Below, one piece after another: positions 17,998-26,802 of a stretch of 64,000 bases of DNA. The stretch covers positions 1 through 64,000 of the forward strand of contig CAYZPM010000013.1 in NCBI GenBank assembly GCA_964480365.1, read 5' to 3'. Source of the DNA: CAIQPV01 sp964480365. GTDB lineage: Bacteria; Pseudomonadota; Gammaproteobacteria; Burkholderiales; Gallionellaceae. Numbering within the stretch: position 1 is the stretch's first letter; each line of letters begins with the position of its first letter. The notes under the pieces were generated by a model that worked only from the letters and a program-made list of their open reading frames with translations, had not been told where the DNA came from and ran no database searches. The translations under genes and the position numbers were made by a program.

Positions 17998-18144
17998 TTT
18001 TACTCCGGGGTGGAAAAATATCCCTTATACGACGCTATTTTGCGAGAACTTGCAATTTACAGCAAGATGAATTTTCATCTGCTTTCTATTTGAATCCGGA
18101 AACAATGATTAGCCGGGCACAGGGGCACGGAGAGGATACAAGCT

Positions 18145-19458
18145 TCATGTGCCGTGCCTAAGGTTCAATATTGCTTCCGCGCACCTGATCCCACTCATTA
18201 CCGCCCCTTCCAGCGTGGCCGGATAATCGCCTGCCGTGTAATCGCCCGCCAGCAGCAGGTTGTCCAGCGGCGTGCTGTGTGTGGGGCGAGAGAGGTTGGG
18301 TTCGCAAGAGAAGGTGGCGCGCTTTTCGGCGATGATTTGGTGCCATAACGGCGCTGCGGTGATACCCAGTTGTTCGCGTAGTTCCTGCACGACTTTTTGC
18401 GCAAGTTGTCCGTGTTCCAATTCCTGATGTCGTCCTTCTGCGCTGATGACGGCGGCGAGGAGACCGTGATGTCCTGAGATCTGTCCCTTGTCGAACAACC
18501 ATTGTGTAAAACCGCAGTCGAAGCCCAGCATGGCATGGGGAAGGCGCACCGTTGCTGGGTATTGCAGATACACAGTGTAAATGGGCTGAAAGGTCAATGC
18601 CTCGATCTGCGCGGCGATGGGTGCAAGTTGCGGCACAGCGCGCAACAGGCGTGCAGATGAAGCTGGTGAGGCGGCGCAGATGACGTGGCTGTGGTGTTGT
18701 GTACCACTCGTAGTGAGCAATTCAATTTCGTTGTCATGCGGGACGATGGCTTCCACGCTACATGAAGTGAATACAGTGCCTCCATGTTGCTTTACATACT
18801 CCGCAGCTCGATCTGGGAACAGCGTGGAGAAATCCACGCGCGGCAGCAGCAAGTCACTATATTTGCGCGATCCGTTCAGGCTGTCACGTAAAACATTCAG
18901 TAGAATCTGGGCGGAAGCCTTGTGGGCCGGGGTGTTGAGTGCAGAGATACAGATCGGTTCCCACAGCAGGCGGATCAGTTCGTCGTCTTGCTTGTGAGCG
19001 CGCAGCAACTCGAACGCGCTAATGTCGTGCGGCAGGGAAAAATTGATGCGACGCATGGTGAGCATGAAGCGTGCGGCGGATAGTCGTTGCGCGAACGTCA
19101 GCCCATGAGCAGTTAGCAGCCCGACCAGCAGATGCAGCGGAGCGGGCAGGGGAGGGGCTTTCAGTTCAAAGCGGTTGTGCAGGGCAAGTTGCAGCGGCAG
19201 GCGCAGGAAGTCGTGCTCGATATTCCCGCCGACTTGTTCGATGAGTTGCAGCGTGTGGCGATAGCAGCCGAGCAGGATGTGCTGACCGTTGTCCAGTTTA
19301 GTGTCGTCATGAGATACGCCGCGCGCACGTCCGCCGAGTTGTTTGGAGCTTTCAAATACCGTGACCGGGATGCCGTGTTTAGCCAGCGTGGCCGCCGCTG
19401 CCATGCCTGCATAGCCGCCGCCGATAATGGCAGTGTTCAAAGGGTATTTCTCTTTCAT
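18145..19458 (-). CDS. hpnE: Hydroxysqualene dehydroxylase HpnE
   Basis: FAD-dependent oxidoreductase of 437 residues catalysing the last step of the HpnCDE route, hydroxysqualene to squalene. The N-terminal dinucleotide fold is clear (AIIGGGYAGMAAAATLAKHG), followed by LGGRARG and DNGQHILLGCYRHTL, typical of HpnE and phytoene-desaturase-like enzymes. The C-terminal FAD segment LLAGDYTAGDYPATLEGAVMSG is present. The start at 19458 (MKEKYPLN) is chosen because it places the FAD motif correctly. It is the last gene of the minus-strand hpnC-hpnD-hpnE group. A cyclase for hopanoid formation is not in the window. Confidence 0.93.
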   Translation of the reverse strand: MKEKYPLNTAIIGGGYAGMAAAATLAKHGIPVTVFESSKQLGGRARGVSHDDTKLDNGQHILLGCYRHTLQLIEQVGGNIEHDFLRLPLQLALHNRFELKAPPLPAPLHLLVGLLTAHGLTFAQRLSAARFMLTMRRINFSLPHDISAFELLRAHKQDDELIRLLWEPICISALNTPAHKASAQILLNVLRDSLNGSRKYSDLLLPRVDFSTLFPDRAAEYVKQHGGTVFTSCSVEAIVPHDNEIELLTTSGTQHHSHVICAASPASSARLLRAVPQLAPIAAQIEALTFQPIYTVYLQYPATVRLPHAMLGFDCGFTQWLFDKGQISGHHGLLAAVISAEGRHQELEHGQLAQKVVQELREQLGITAAPLWHQIIAEKRATFSCEPNLSRPTHSTPLDNLLLAGDYTAGDYPATLEGAVMSGIRCAEAILNLRHGT

Positions 19459-19474
19459 GGTAGAAATGACGATT

Positions 19475-19541
19475 GTCCCCTCTCCCGGGTGCCCGGCCAA
19501 AAGCTTATCGGACTCCGGGGGAGGGTTAGGTTGGGGGAAGC
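19475..19541. repeat. CCCCTCTCCC-type inverted repeat (family D), degenerate copy
   Basis: In the hpnD-hpnE gap, GTCCCCTCTCCCGGG faces CCGGGGGAGGGTTAGG with an AAGCTT-containing centre. It resembles the arms of the repeats at 20405 and 54572 but is less complete. Confidence 0.5.
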
Positions 19542-19549
19542 CTCATTGT

Positions 19550-20383
19550 TCAGTTCTTCATCCACGTTTTATAAGCCAGCCACAGTTTGCGCAACGGCGT
19601 CAGCGAAACGCGCTCTTTCAGCACATGGCAGCCACTGGCGACCACTTCATCCAGCGTGACACGGTAGATAGCCGCCATGATAAGGCCGGTGCGCTGGGCT
19701 TTGCGGTCTGCGGCGGGTAGTTGCGCTAAAGCCTGTTGATAGAAACGTTGCGCGCGTTCGATTTGGAACTGCATTAGCTTGTGAAATTCTTCTGTCTCAC
19801 GCGCATTGAGGATATCGCCGGTATGCACGCCGAACTGCACCAGTTCGTCCAGCGGCAGGTAGATGCGCCCGCGCCGCGCGTCTTCGCCCACGTCGCGGAT
19901 GATGTTGGTGAGTTGGAAGGCAATGCCGAGATCGTGTGCGTATTTGAGCGTCTTGCGGTCGGTGTAGCCAAAAATTTCCGCAGCCAGCAAACCGACTACC
20001 GAGGCGACGCGGTAACAATACAGTTGCAGCGCCTTGAAGTCGGGATAAGTGTGCTGGGTAAGATCCATCTCCATGCCATCTATGATTTCCAGCAGATGTT
20101 CCTGCGGCAGGTTGAACTGTTTGACCAGTGGCACTAACGCTTGAGCAACCGGGTGCTGCGGCTTGCCCGCATAAATGGCCGCCACTTCGGTGCGCCACCA
20201 GTTGAGCGTCGTGCGCGCCACGTTTTCATCCGAGCATTCGTCCACCACATCGTCCACCTCGCGGCAGAAGGCATATAGCGAGGTGATGGCGCGACGCTTG
20301 TCTGGAGGTAAGAACTTGAAGCTGTAGTAGAAGCTGGAGCCGCTGGCGGAGGCTTTTTCCTGACAGTATTGGTCTGGGGTCAT
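19550..20383 (-). CDS. hpnD: Presqualene diphosphate synthase HpnD
   Basis: Head-to-head prenyl synthase of 277 residues condensing two farnesyl diphosphates to presqualene diphosphate. It has both aspartate-rich motifs of the squalene/phytoene synthase family (YAFCREVDDVVDE and NIIRDVGEDARRGRIYLP) and the family segment YCYRVASVVGLL. The first DxxxD motif and the SSFYYSFKFLPPDKRRA N terminus separate it from HpnC. It is transcribed with hpnC upstream and hpnE downstream; repeat elements fill both gaps. Confidence 0.95.
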   Translation of the reverse strand: MTPDQYCQEKASASGSSFYYSFKFLPPDKRRAITSLYAFCREVDDVVDECSDENVARTTLNWWRTEVAAIYAGKPQHPVAQALVPLVKQFNLPQEHLLEIIDGMEMDLTQHTYPDFKALQLYCYRVASVVGLLAAEIFGYTDRKTLKYAHDLGIAFQLTNIIRDVGEDARRGRIYLPLDELVQFGVHTGDILNARETEEFHKLMQFQIERAQRFYQQALAQLPAADRKAQRTGLIMAAIYRVTLDEVVASGCHVLKERVSLTPLRKLWLAYKTWMKN

Positions 20384-20404
20384 TTCAGTTTTCGGTCAAA
20401 CATT

Positions 20405-20489
20405 AACCCCTCCGGGCCTCCCCTTGTCAGGGGAGGAGAAATCAGCGCACCGACATTCCTCCCCTGAAAAGGGGAGGTTAGGAGGGGTT
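20405..20489. repeat. CCTCCCCTT inverted-repeat element (family D)
   Basis: An 85-base element between hpnC and hpnD. Outer arms AACCCCTCC / GGAGGGGTT enclose two inner hairpins (CCTCCCCTTgtcaGGGGAGG and CCTCCCCTgaaAAGGGGAGG). A related element lies at 54572-54666 after gyrA and a degenerate one at 19475. Confidence 0.8.
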
Positions 20490-20497
20490 GGTTGGTT

Positions 20498-21313
20498 TCA
20501 AAAATTATACGGCGCACTTTGCATCAGCATGATAACCCAGTCGTGCAAGCGCAACACTGGGCGGCGGTCGAACATGTCGAAATTGACCGCACGCAGCTTG
20601 TCGAGGATGCGGTTGCCACCCGCGATAATCAGGCGCATTTCCAGCCCGATTCGACCGGGGAGGATGGTGCCGAGCGGTGCGCCGCTCTTCATCATGTCGC
20701 GCGCGCGCTCCACCTGAAAGCGCATCAAGTCGCGCCAGACCTTGTCAGGCAGGCCTTGCGCGATATGGGCTTCGGTGACGTCGAAGCGCACCATTTCATC
20801 CTGCGGCAAATAAATACGCCCGATAGTGTAGTCCTTCTTTACGTCCTGCCAGAAATTGATGAGTTGCAGCGCGGTGCAAATCGCATCGGAATAGATCAGG
20901 TTCTGCGGTGTGGCTTCTTGGTATAAATGCAGTAATAGCCTGCCCACCGGGTTGGCTGAGCGGCGGCAGTAATCGAGTAGTTCATCGAAATTCGCATAGC
21001 GTTTCTTCACCACGTCCTGTGAAAAGGCATCGAGCAGGTCGTGGAACAGTTGCAGCGGCAACTGGTACTCGGCAACGATGCTTGCCACATCGCGGAACAG
21101 CGGTGTCTGCGGCGCTTCCTTATCGGCGATGCAATTAAGTTCTGCGCGAAAGGCATCGAGTTTTGCCAAGCGTTCTTCGTTTGGAAGGTCGCCCTCATCG
21201 GCAAAGTCGTCGGCTTGGCGCGCAAAGTTATAAATGATTTCCACCGGTCGCCGCAGGTGCCTGGGCAACAGGATGGAGGCAACCGGAAAATTCTCGTAGT
21301 GGTCAACGGCCAT
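20498..21313 (-). CDS. hpnC: Squalene synthase-like HpnC
   Basis: Squalene/phytoene synthase family enzyme of 271 residues that converts presqualene diphosphate to hydroxysqualene. Motifs: NFARQADDFADEGD (first Asp-rich motif) and NFWQDVKKDYTIGRIYLP (second), plus YCRRSANPVGRLLL. The ATG at 21313 has no visible ribosome site; an in-frame TTG at 21328 would overlap the stop of the upstream gene. Either way translation probably depends on coupling to the preceding DUF4276 gene, whose stop is only 7 bases upstream. hpnC has therefore become the distal part of a run that includes the ATPase/DUF4276 pair. Confidence 0.93.
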   Translation of the reverse strand: MAVDHYENFPVASILLPRHLRRPVEIIYNFARQADDFADEGDLPNEERLAKLDAFRAELNCIADKEAPQTPLFRDVASIVAEYQLPLQLFHDLLDAFSQDVVKKRYANFDELLDYCRRSANPVGRLLLHLYQEATPQNLIYSDAICTALQLINFWQDVKKDYTIGRIYLPQDEMVRFDVTEAHIAQGLPDKVWRDLMRFQVERARDMMKSGAPLGTILPGRIGLEMRLIIAGGNRILDKLRAVNFDMFDRRPVLRLHDWVIMLMQSAPYNF

Positions 21314-21320
21314 TGAATAG

Positions 21321-21995
21321 TCAGTCAATCAGTTTGCGAAGACTATCCATCCAACCTCTGAAATGCTCACACTCTCGTTCCATAACCGACAGCGTAATTT
21401 TTTGCGCGGCAAGTGGCCCATGGCGTGTTTTCTTGTATTTTGGCACAAGGATGTTTTCAAGGCGTTTTGATGGTTTTGTTTCGTAGCTATCGTTGATGTG
21501 TTCAGGCGTGTCGAAGGCGTCGCGTACTTGTTTTAATTGAGGTAAGTATTTCTGCCACGATGGTTCCGTAAAAATCAGAGTGTTCACATCAGAGAACAGT
21601 AAACCTTCGAATTCGTAGGGTTGTATGTGCGGGATGAAACGCTCAGGATGACATTCGATATGGCCGACGATTGCCTGATGCAACGCGATTTCTAATTGCG
21701 TTGTGCGGGCATACACATCAGAGAGTTGCTTGGCCTCAATAAAGTTTGGAAAAGTGGTGTCTAGTCCATACAAGTCGAGAAAAGTGGTTAAGATTGCATT
21801 AGGTTTTTGTCGTAGGGTATTTCTGGCGTTGAACTTGAGCCGATCAAAATTAACCGCTCCACCTTTTGCATCCTGAGAGGTGTTTAATGTCTGCGGCTTC
21901 AAGAAGATTTGATGTGCATGGAGCGACGGTGCGACTATTCGCTTGATAAATTGTTCTTCAGTTTGTCCCTCGGTGAAAACAATGACCTCAAGCAC
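21321..21995 (-). CDS. DUF4276 family protein (TOPRIM-like), ATPase partner
   Basis: 224-residue protein with the DUF4276 pattern: FTEGQTEEQF near the N terminus (glutamate of a TOPRIM-like fold), LTTFLDLYGL in the middle, and IQPYEFEGLLFSD. DUF4276 proteins usually sit beside an AAA ATPase, as here. It starts with GTG directly after the ATPase stop (zero gap), with GGGAG as ribosome site. The TOPRIM resemblance suggests a nuclease or phosphoesterase effector driven by the ATPase, by analogy with OLD and PARIS systems; this is inference. Its DNA is visibly more AT-rich than the flanking hpn and dap genes, consistent with acquisition. Confidence 0.8.
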   Translation of the reverse strand: MLEVIVFTEGQTEEQFIKRIVAPSLHAHQIFLKPQTLNTSQDAKGGAVNFDRLKFNARNTLRQKPNAILTTFLDLYGLDTTFPNFIEAKQLSDVYARTTQLEIALHQAIVGHIECHPERFIPHIQPYEFEGLLFSDVNTLIFTEPSWQKYLPQLKQVRDAFDTPEHINDSYETKPSKRLENILVPKYKKTRHGPLAAQKITLSVMERECEHFRGWMDSLRKLID

Positions 21996-23090
21996 TTAAG
22001 GTCTCCCGCCAAGAATGTTTCGTTTCCACATTTCGCCGAGGCTATATTCTGTTAGCCAATCCTGTAGCTCTTCTTTGTTTAAACGCTTTAATGTGGAAGC
22101 ATCGTTTTCGCGCTCAACCACAATTACGTCTTCTGGTTCGAAAGCATTTAGTAGTTCAACCGACTGTGTGGAAACGATTACCTGTTTGGTTTCTGCGACT
22201 TGTTTTAGCATATCTGTCAACAGGCTGATGGCGTAAGGATGTAAGCCTAACTCGGGCTCGTCAATCAATACTGTATCGGGGAGCCGCTGTACTGGTTGCA
22301 TGAGCAAGGTCGTCAGGCAGATAAATCGTAGCGTACCATCCGACAACACATGCGCTTTATGCGGTGTGTCAGGGTCATTTTGTTCGAACCACTCCAATTC
22401 TATTCTGTCTGGTAGTGGGTCGCGGATTACAAAGCCACCAAAGAAAGGAGCTGCAAGTTTTATGGTGTCTACAATATGCTGAAATGCTGCAGGAAAATAT
22501 TTATGTAGCCAGGCAAGATAGGGGGCAAGATTGGCTGCATCTGATTTAAGGCGCAGATTCTCATTGCTTCCGTGCTGGCCTTTGACTGCTGCAGAATCTC
22601 CGGTGTCGTGGAAGTGGTACTGTCGCCAACTCTGCATGGCAGGTCGTACATAAGTGCTAACGGTTTGCGGATCATCTCTCAGCTTTGCCTCATCATGTGC
22701 AGTTCCGAGTGATATTGGTTTAGTTGTATATTGGCCGCTAATCCATGTTGATTCACGGTTGAAGATTAAACGGTTGTCGGCAGTTGGGCTCAAACTTATG
22801 AGGTAACCATTCTGTACGCCGAATTGCCTGTTTGGTTCAAAATATATTTCTGCATCAATTTGTTTGGTATGTTTTCGGCCACGATGCAATAAAGCATCAG
22901 GACCACCTTGCTTTTGTACGAATGTTTGAAGATTTCCATCCGCCAAGGCGGACAGCAATTTAAATACCCCGATAAAGTTGCTCTTGCCCGCGCCATTTGC
23001 TCCGATAAGTACATTCAAATTACGTAGCTTAAAATCTTCCAGTTCTGCTATGGATTTATATCCACGTAAAGTGATGGTTTCAATTTTCAT
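21996..23090 (-). CDS. AAA family (ABC-type/OLD-like) ATPase
   Basis: 364-residue ATPase of the AAA_15/AAA_21 type. Walker A is LIGANGAGKSNF (about 31-42), the signature-like segment VLSDGTLRFICLTTLL, Walker B TVLIDEPELGLHP and a later switch region IVSTQSVELL. The insert between Walker A and the signature replaces the long coiled coil of SMC-like proteins. The start is supported by GAGG upstream of the ATG at 23090, 30 bases after the prmB stop. Together with the downstream DUF4276 protein it forms a two-gene unit of the kind often found among phage-defence loci. A defence role is inference; no phenotype is known. Confidence 0.85.
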   Translation of the reverse strand: MKIETITLRGYKSIAELEDFKLRNLNVLIGANGAGKSNFIGVFKLLSALADGNLQTFVQKQGGPDALLHRGRKHTKQIDAEIYFEPNRQFGVQNGYLISLSPTADNRLIFNRESTWISGQYTTKPISLGTAHDEAKLRDDPQTVSTYVRPAMQSWRQYHFHDTGDSAAVKGQHGSNENLRLKSDAANLAPYLAWLHKYFPAAFQHIVDTIKLAAPFFGGFVIRDPLPDRIELEWFEQNDPDTPHKAHVLSDGTLRFICLTTLLMQPVQRLPDTVLIDEPELGLHPYAISLLTDMLKQVAETKQVIVSTQSVELLNAFEPEDVIVVERENDASTLKRLNKEELQDWLTEYSLGEMWKRNILGGRP

Positions 23091-23120
23091 TGTGTCGCCT
23101 CAAACATGGTCAGCTAGAAA

Positions 23121-24038
23121 TTATTTAGTTATATATTTCAGGTCGTTGCGATGCAGCATGAATACGAACTGATCGCCTGCCGTCACATCCAGCCAAGTAA
23201 ACGGCAGGTCGGGGCAGGCGGCTTCCAGCGCGTCGCGGTTGTGACCGATCTCAACAATCAGTATGCCGTTTTCGGTGAGATGCTTGGCGGCGTGCTTGAG
23301 GATATCGCGCGTGGCATCCAGCCCGTCATGTCCGCTGCCAAGAGCCAGTTTCGGTTCGTGGCGGTATTCCTGCGGCAAGGCCGCGACTGACTCGGCATCC
23401 ACATAGGGCGGGTTGCTGATGATGAGGTTGTATTGCCTGCCTTTCAGATTGGCGAACATGTCTGAGGCGACAGGATGCACGCGATCCTGCAGTCCGTAGT
23501 CGGCGATATTGCGGTATGCCACTGTCAATGCATCTGGGGATATATCCACCGCATCGACTTCGGCATAGGGGAAGGCATGCGCGGCGATGATGGCGAGGCA
23601 ACCGCTGCCGGTGCACAGGTCGAGCACGCTGTTGATAGCCCCCGGCTCGGCTATCCATGGGCTGAGTTGTTCGCGCAACAGTTCTGAGATGAAGGAGCGC
23701 GGCACGATGACGCGTTCGTCCACGTAGAAGCGAAAATCGCCCAGCCAGGCCTCGTGCGTCAGGTAGGCGGCGGGTACCCGTGTTTCCACGCGCTGGCCGA
23801 GCATAGTGAGCAGCGCATTTTTTTCGTGTGGGGTGAGGCGCGCTTCAAGGAAAGGTTCAAGCGTGTCCAGCGGCAGGTGCAGGGTGTGCAGAATGAGGTA
23901 AGCCGCTTCATCATAGGCGCTGGCAGAGCCATGACCGAAGCTAAGTTGAGCTTCGTTGAAGGCGCTTACCGCGAAGCGCAGCCAGTCGCGCAGAGTGCAC
24001 AGTTCTCCAGTATCGCCAAAATTGTGCAATGCACTCAT
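23121..24038 (-). CDS. prmB: Ribosomal protein L3 (50S) glutamine methyltransferase
   Basis: SAM-dependent N5-glutamine methyltransferase of 305 residues. Motif I VLDLCTGSGCLAI, the catalytic NPPY (IISNPPYVDAES) and the helical N-terminal domain are present. The N-terminal length and YLTHEAWLGDFRFYVDERVIVPRSFI fit PrmB more than PrmC. The start at 24038 overlaps the dapE stop (ATGA), giving translational coupling. The neighbouring dapE is the usual betaproteobacterial context. Confidence 0.93.
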   Translation of the reverse strand: MSALHNFGDTGELCTLRDWLRFAVSAFNEAQLSFGHGSASAYDEAAYLILHTLHLPLDTLEPFLEARLTPHEKNALLTMLGQRVETRVPAAYLTHEAWLGDFRFYVDERVIVPRSFISELLREQLSPWIAEPGAINSVLDLCTGSGCLAIIAAHAFPYAEVDAVDISPDALTVAYRNIADYGLQDRVHPVASDMFANLKGRQYNLIISNPPYVDAESVAALPQEYRHEPKLALGSGHDGLDATRDILKHAAKHLTENGILIVEIGHNRDALEAACPDLPFTWLDVTAGDQFVFMLHRNDLKYITK

Positions 24039-25171
24039 GTCTTTTTCACCAAGAGGTTTTCTAGTGTCAGGCGATAGATTTCCGACAGCGCTTCCAGATC
24101 GGCCACCGACACGCATTCGTTTATTTTGTGGATGGTCGCATTGAGCGGGCCGACTTCAAGCACTTGCGGGCAGATGTTGGCTATGAAACGACCGTCCGAA
24201 GTGCCGCCGCTAGTAGAGAGTTCGGTTTCGATTCCTGTCACTTGCTTTATGGCAGCGCCCACGGCATCTACCAGATTACCGCGCGGGGTGAGGTAGGGCT
24301 TGCCGGCCAACTCCCACTTCAAATCATATTCCAGTTTGTGGCGGTCGAGAATTTCATGCATACGGGATTGCAGCCCATCCTCGGTGCTGGCGGTGGAGAA
24401 GCGGAAGTTAAACAGAATTTCCACTGTGCCGGGAACCACGTTTGTCGCCCCGGTGCCGCCGTGGATGTTGGAGATTTGCCATGAGGTGGATGGAAAATAT
24501 TCGTTGCCGTTGTCCCAGGTGGTCGCGGTCAGTTCGGCGATAGCGGGGGCGACCAGGTGAATGGGGTTTTTTACCAGATGCGGATAGGCGATATGCCCCT
24601 GCACCCCTTTCACGGTGAGCGTGCCAGACAGCGAACCGCGCCGCCCGTTCTTGATGGTGTCGCCGGTCTTGTTGACGGAAGTGGGCTCGCCGACGATGCA
24701 GTAGTCAAGTTTTTCGCCGCGCGCTTGCAGCGCCTCCACCACGCGCACCGTGCCGTCTACGGCGATGCCTTCTTCATCGGAAGTCAGCAGCAAAGCAATC
24801 GAGCCATTGTGGGAAGGATGAGCGGCAACAAATTTTTCTATGGAGGTGACGAAAGCGGCCAGTGAGCCTTTCATGTCGGATGCACCTCGCCCGAACAGCA
24901 TGCCGTCGCGCACGGTTGGGGTGAATGGGGCGCTGTGCCATTTGTCCACCGGGCCGGTCGGCACCACATCGGTGTGGCCAGCTAAACATACCACAGGGCG
25001 GCTGCTTCCTCGTCGCGCCCACAGGTTATCCACATCGCCGCAACGCATCATTTCCAGTTTGAAGCCGAGCGGCTCCAGGCGTGCGCTAATGATGGACAGG
25101 CAGCCTTCATCCTGCGGTGTGAGTGAACGGCGGGCGATGAGTTGTTGGGTGAGTTCTAATGTATTGCTCAT
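24035..25171 (-). CDS. dapE: Succinyl-diaminopimelate desuccinylase
   Basis: Zinc M20-family hydrolase of 378 residues that releases LL-diaminopimelate for lysine and peptidoglycan. Metal ligands are visible: LAGHTDVVPTG (His and catalytic Asp), GRGASDMKG (bridging Asp), TSDEEG (catalytic base Glu and ligand), and a C-terminal His region (GPLNATIHKINE). The dimerisation domain lies about 180-290. The start at ATG 25171 begins MSNTLELTQQL; the frame overlaps slightly with the end of yffB upstream. It is co-transcribed with yffB and prmB. Confidence 0.96.
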   Translation of the reverse strand: MSNTLELTQQLIARRSLTPQDEGCLSIISARLEPLGFKLEMMRCGDVDNLWARRGSSRPVVCLAGHTDVVPTGPVDKWHSAPFTPTVRDGMLFGRGASDMKGSLAAFVTSIEKFVAAHPSHNGSIALLLTSDEEGIAVDGTVRVVEALQARGEKLDYCIVGEPTSVNKTGDTIKNGRRGSLSGTLTVKGVQGHIAYPHLVKNPIHLVAPAIAELTATTWDNGNEYFPSTSWQISNIHGGTGATNVVPGTVEILFNFRFSTASTEDGLQSRMHEILDRHKLEYDLKWELAGKPYLTPRGNLVDAVGAAIKQVTGIETELSTSGGTSDGRFIANICPQVLEVGPLNATIHKINECVSVADLEALSEIYRLTLENLLVKKT

Positions 25172-25181
25172 AGTTCGAAGC

Positions 25182-25529
25182 TTATAAATCAAGATTTTCG
25201 TAATCGGTTTCGTTAAAGCCGACAGCCAGTACGCGGTCTTTGCGTTCCAGCACCGGGCGCTTGATGACGTTAGGTTTCTCCAGCATCAACGTCAGCGCCG
25301 AGGCGTCGTCCTTGATGGAAACCTTCACCGCGTCGGGCAACTGACCCCACGTTGGCCCGGTCTTCTTTAGCAATTTCTGCCAGCCGATTTGCTTGAGCCA
25401 GCCGGACAACATGGCAGATGTGACGCCCTGTTTTTTGAGGTCGTGGAACTCGTAGGCTACTCCGTGCGCTTCCAGCCATGTGCGCGCTTTCTTTACAGTG
25501 TTGCAGTTCGGGATGCCATACAGTTTCAT
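25182..25529 (-). CDS. yffB: ArsC/Spx-family reductase, YffB-like
   Basis: 115-residue thioredoxin-fold protein of the ArsC family. It has the single N-terminal cysteine of the YffB/Spx group (GIPNCNTVKKA, Cys9), not the CX5R loop of classical arsenate reductases. IKRPVLE near residue 90 matches the conserved RP(V/I) motif. Function in this branch is unclear; glutathione-dependent thiol reduction is the usual suggestion. Its ATG overlaps the pilU stop (ATGA), and it lies directly before dapE, a common arrangement. Confidence 0.87.
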   Translation of the reverse strand: MKLYGIPNCNTVKKARTWLEAHGVAYEFHDLKKQGVTSAMLSGWLKQIGWQKLLKKTGPTWGQLPDAVKVSIKDDASALTLMLEKPNVIKRPVLERKDRVLAVGFNETDYENLDL

Positions 25530-26695
25530 GCGCGTGGATTGGATTCGTCAAGGTTGAGCGTGATAACGTCAAAATCGACCGCGACGGACTGAACTGCCTT
25601 GTTTGTATCATCAGGATTGTATGCTTTTATTTTTGAGGTTTGCGAGTAGTCGACCAGGCTGGCAATATTGCTGGCGGAATCTGCGTTGCGCATGGCTTCT
25701 TCCTTGGTGATTCGCCCGCTCTTGAACAGTTTGTACAGCGCCTGCTCAAAGGTTTGCGAACCGGGTGATATGCTCTGGCCAATAGCATCACGGATTTTAT
25801 CGATCTCGTCGTTTCTGATCAGGTCGGCGATGAGCGAAGTGTTAAGCAAAATTTCCACCGCAGGAATCTGCTTGCCATCTGTATTGCGCACCAAACGTTG
25901 CGAAATGACCGCACGCAAACACATAGATAAGTCGGAAAGCACTGACTGTCGCGCATCGTAAGGGAAGAAGTTAACGATACGGTTCAGCGCGTGATAGCTG
26001 TTGTTAGCGTGCAGTGTGGACAGACACAAGTGGCCTGTCTGGGCAAAGATTAGCGCGTGCTTGAGGGTTTCGCGGTCGCGAATTTCACCTATCATCAGTA
26101 CGTCCGGTGCCTCGCGCATGGCGCTGGTAAGCGCATTTTCGTAAGACGACGTGTCGGAGCCAATTTCGCGCTGGTTCACGATGGATTTTTCGTGTGTGAA
26201 CAAATACTCTATAGGGTCCTCAATGGTCAGGATATGACCGCTGGTGGTGGCGTTGCGGTGCTCGATCATGGAAGCCAAGGTAGTGGATTTGCCCGACCCG
26301 GTTGCGCCTACCATCAGCACCAAGCCGCGTCTTTCCATGACCAGGTCTTTCAGCGCGGTTGGCAGATTCAATTCTTCTACGTTCTGGATCTTGCCTCTGA
26401 CGTAACGGATGACTATGGCGATGTCGCCACGCTGGCGGAAAATGTTGACGCGGAAGCTGCCAACGCCATTAGAGCGATGAGAAAAGTTCATCTCCATATG
26501 GGTTTCGAAATAAGCGATCTGCTCAGGCGTCATCATTTCATATGCGATGCGCTTGATGGTGTTCGCATCCAGTGCTTGCGCGTTCACCGGCATGGTCACA
26601 CCGTCGATCTTGATATTGATGGGTGCTCCGACGGAGAGAAACAGGTCGGAGGCCAGTTTGTCGGAGGCGAGCTGTAGAAGTGGCGTGATAATCAT
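25526..26695 (-). CDS. pilU: Type IV pilus retraction ATPase (PilU/PilT)
   Basis: Cytoplasmic hexameric ATPase of 389 residues that depolymerises type IV pili for twitching motility. Walker A VGATGSGKSTTLA, Asp box TIEDPIEY, Walker B APDVLMIGEIRD and His box TGHLCLSTLHANN are all present. The length and C-terminal extension beyond the PilT core (AYNPDDTNKAVQS...) favour PilU over PilT, which is about 345 residues. No other pilus genes are in the window. The gene sits between dapD and yffB-dapE on the same strand. Confidence 0.88.
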   Translation of the reverse strand: MIITPLLQLASDKLASDLFLSVGAPINIKIDGVTMPVNAQALDANTIKRIAYEMMTPEQIAYFETHMEMNFSHRSNGVGSFRVNIFRQRGDIAIVIRYVRGKIQNVEELNLPTALKDLVMERRGLVLMVGATGSGKSTTLASMIEHRNATTSGHILTIEDPIEYLFTHEKSIVNQREIGSDTSSYENALTSAMREAPDVLMIGEIRDRETLKHALIFAQTGHLCLSTLHANNSYHALNRIVNFFPYDARQSVLSDLSMCLRAVISQRLVRNTDGKQIPAVEILLNTSLIADLIRNDEIDKIRDAIGQSISPGSQTFEQALYKLFKSGRITKEEAMRNADSASNIASLVDYSQTSKIKAYNPDDTNKAVQSVAVDFDVITLNLDESNPRA

Positions 26696-26719
26696 GTGGT
26701 TCTCCTCAAAACAGTTGTG

Positions 26720-26798
26720 AGACGTAAGACGTAAGTTAAAACGAAACCCGCGTAGCGGACAACGCCAACTAACAACTTACGTCTAATAACTTACGTCT
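26720..26798. repeat. AGACGTAAG inverted-repeat element (family B), copy 1
   Basis: Between dapD and pilU. AGACGTAAGACGTAAGTT on the left faces AACTTACGTCTAATAACTTACGTCT on the right, around a 35-base centre that includes GCGGACAACGCCAACTAA. Copies 2 and 3 are at 27649 and 38528. Confidence 0.85.
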
Positions 26799-26802
26799 GC
26801 AT

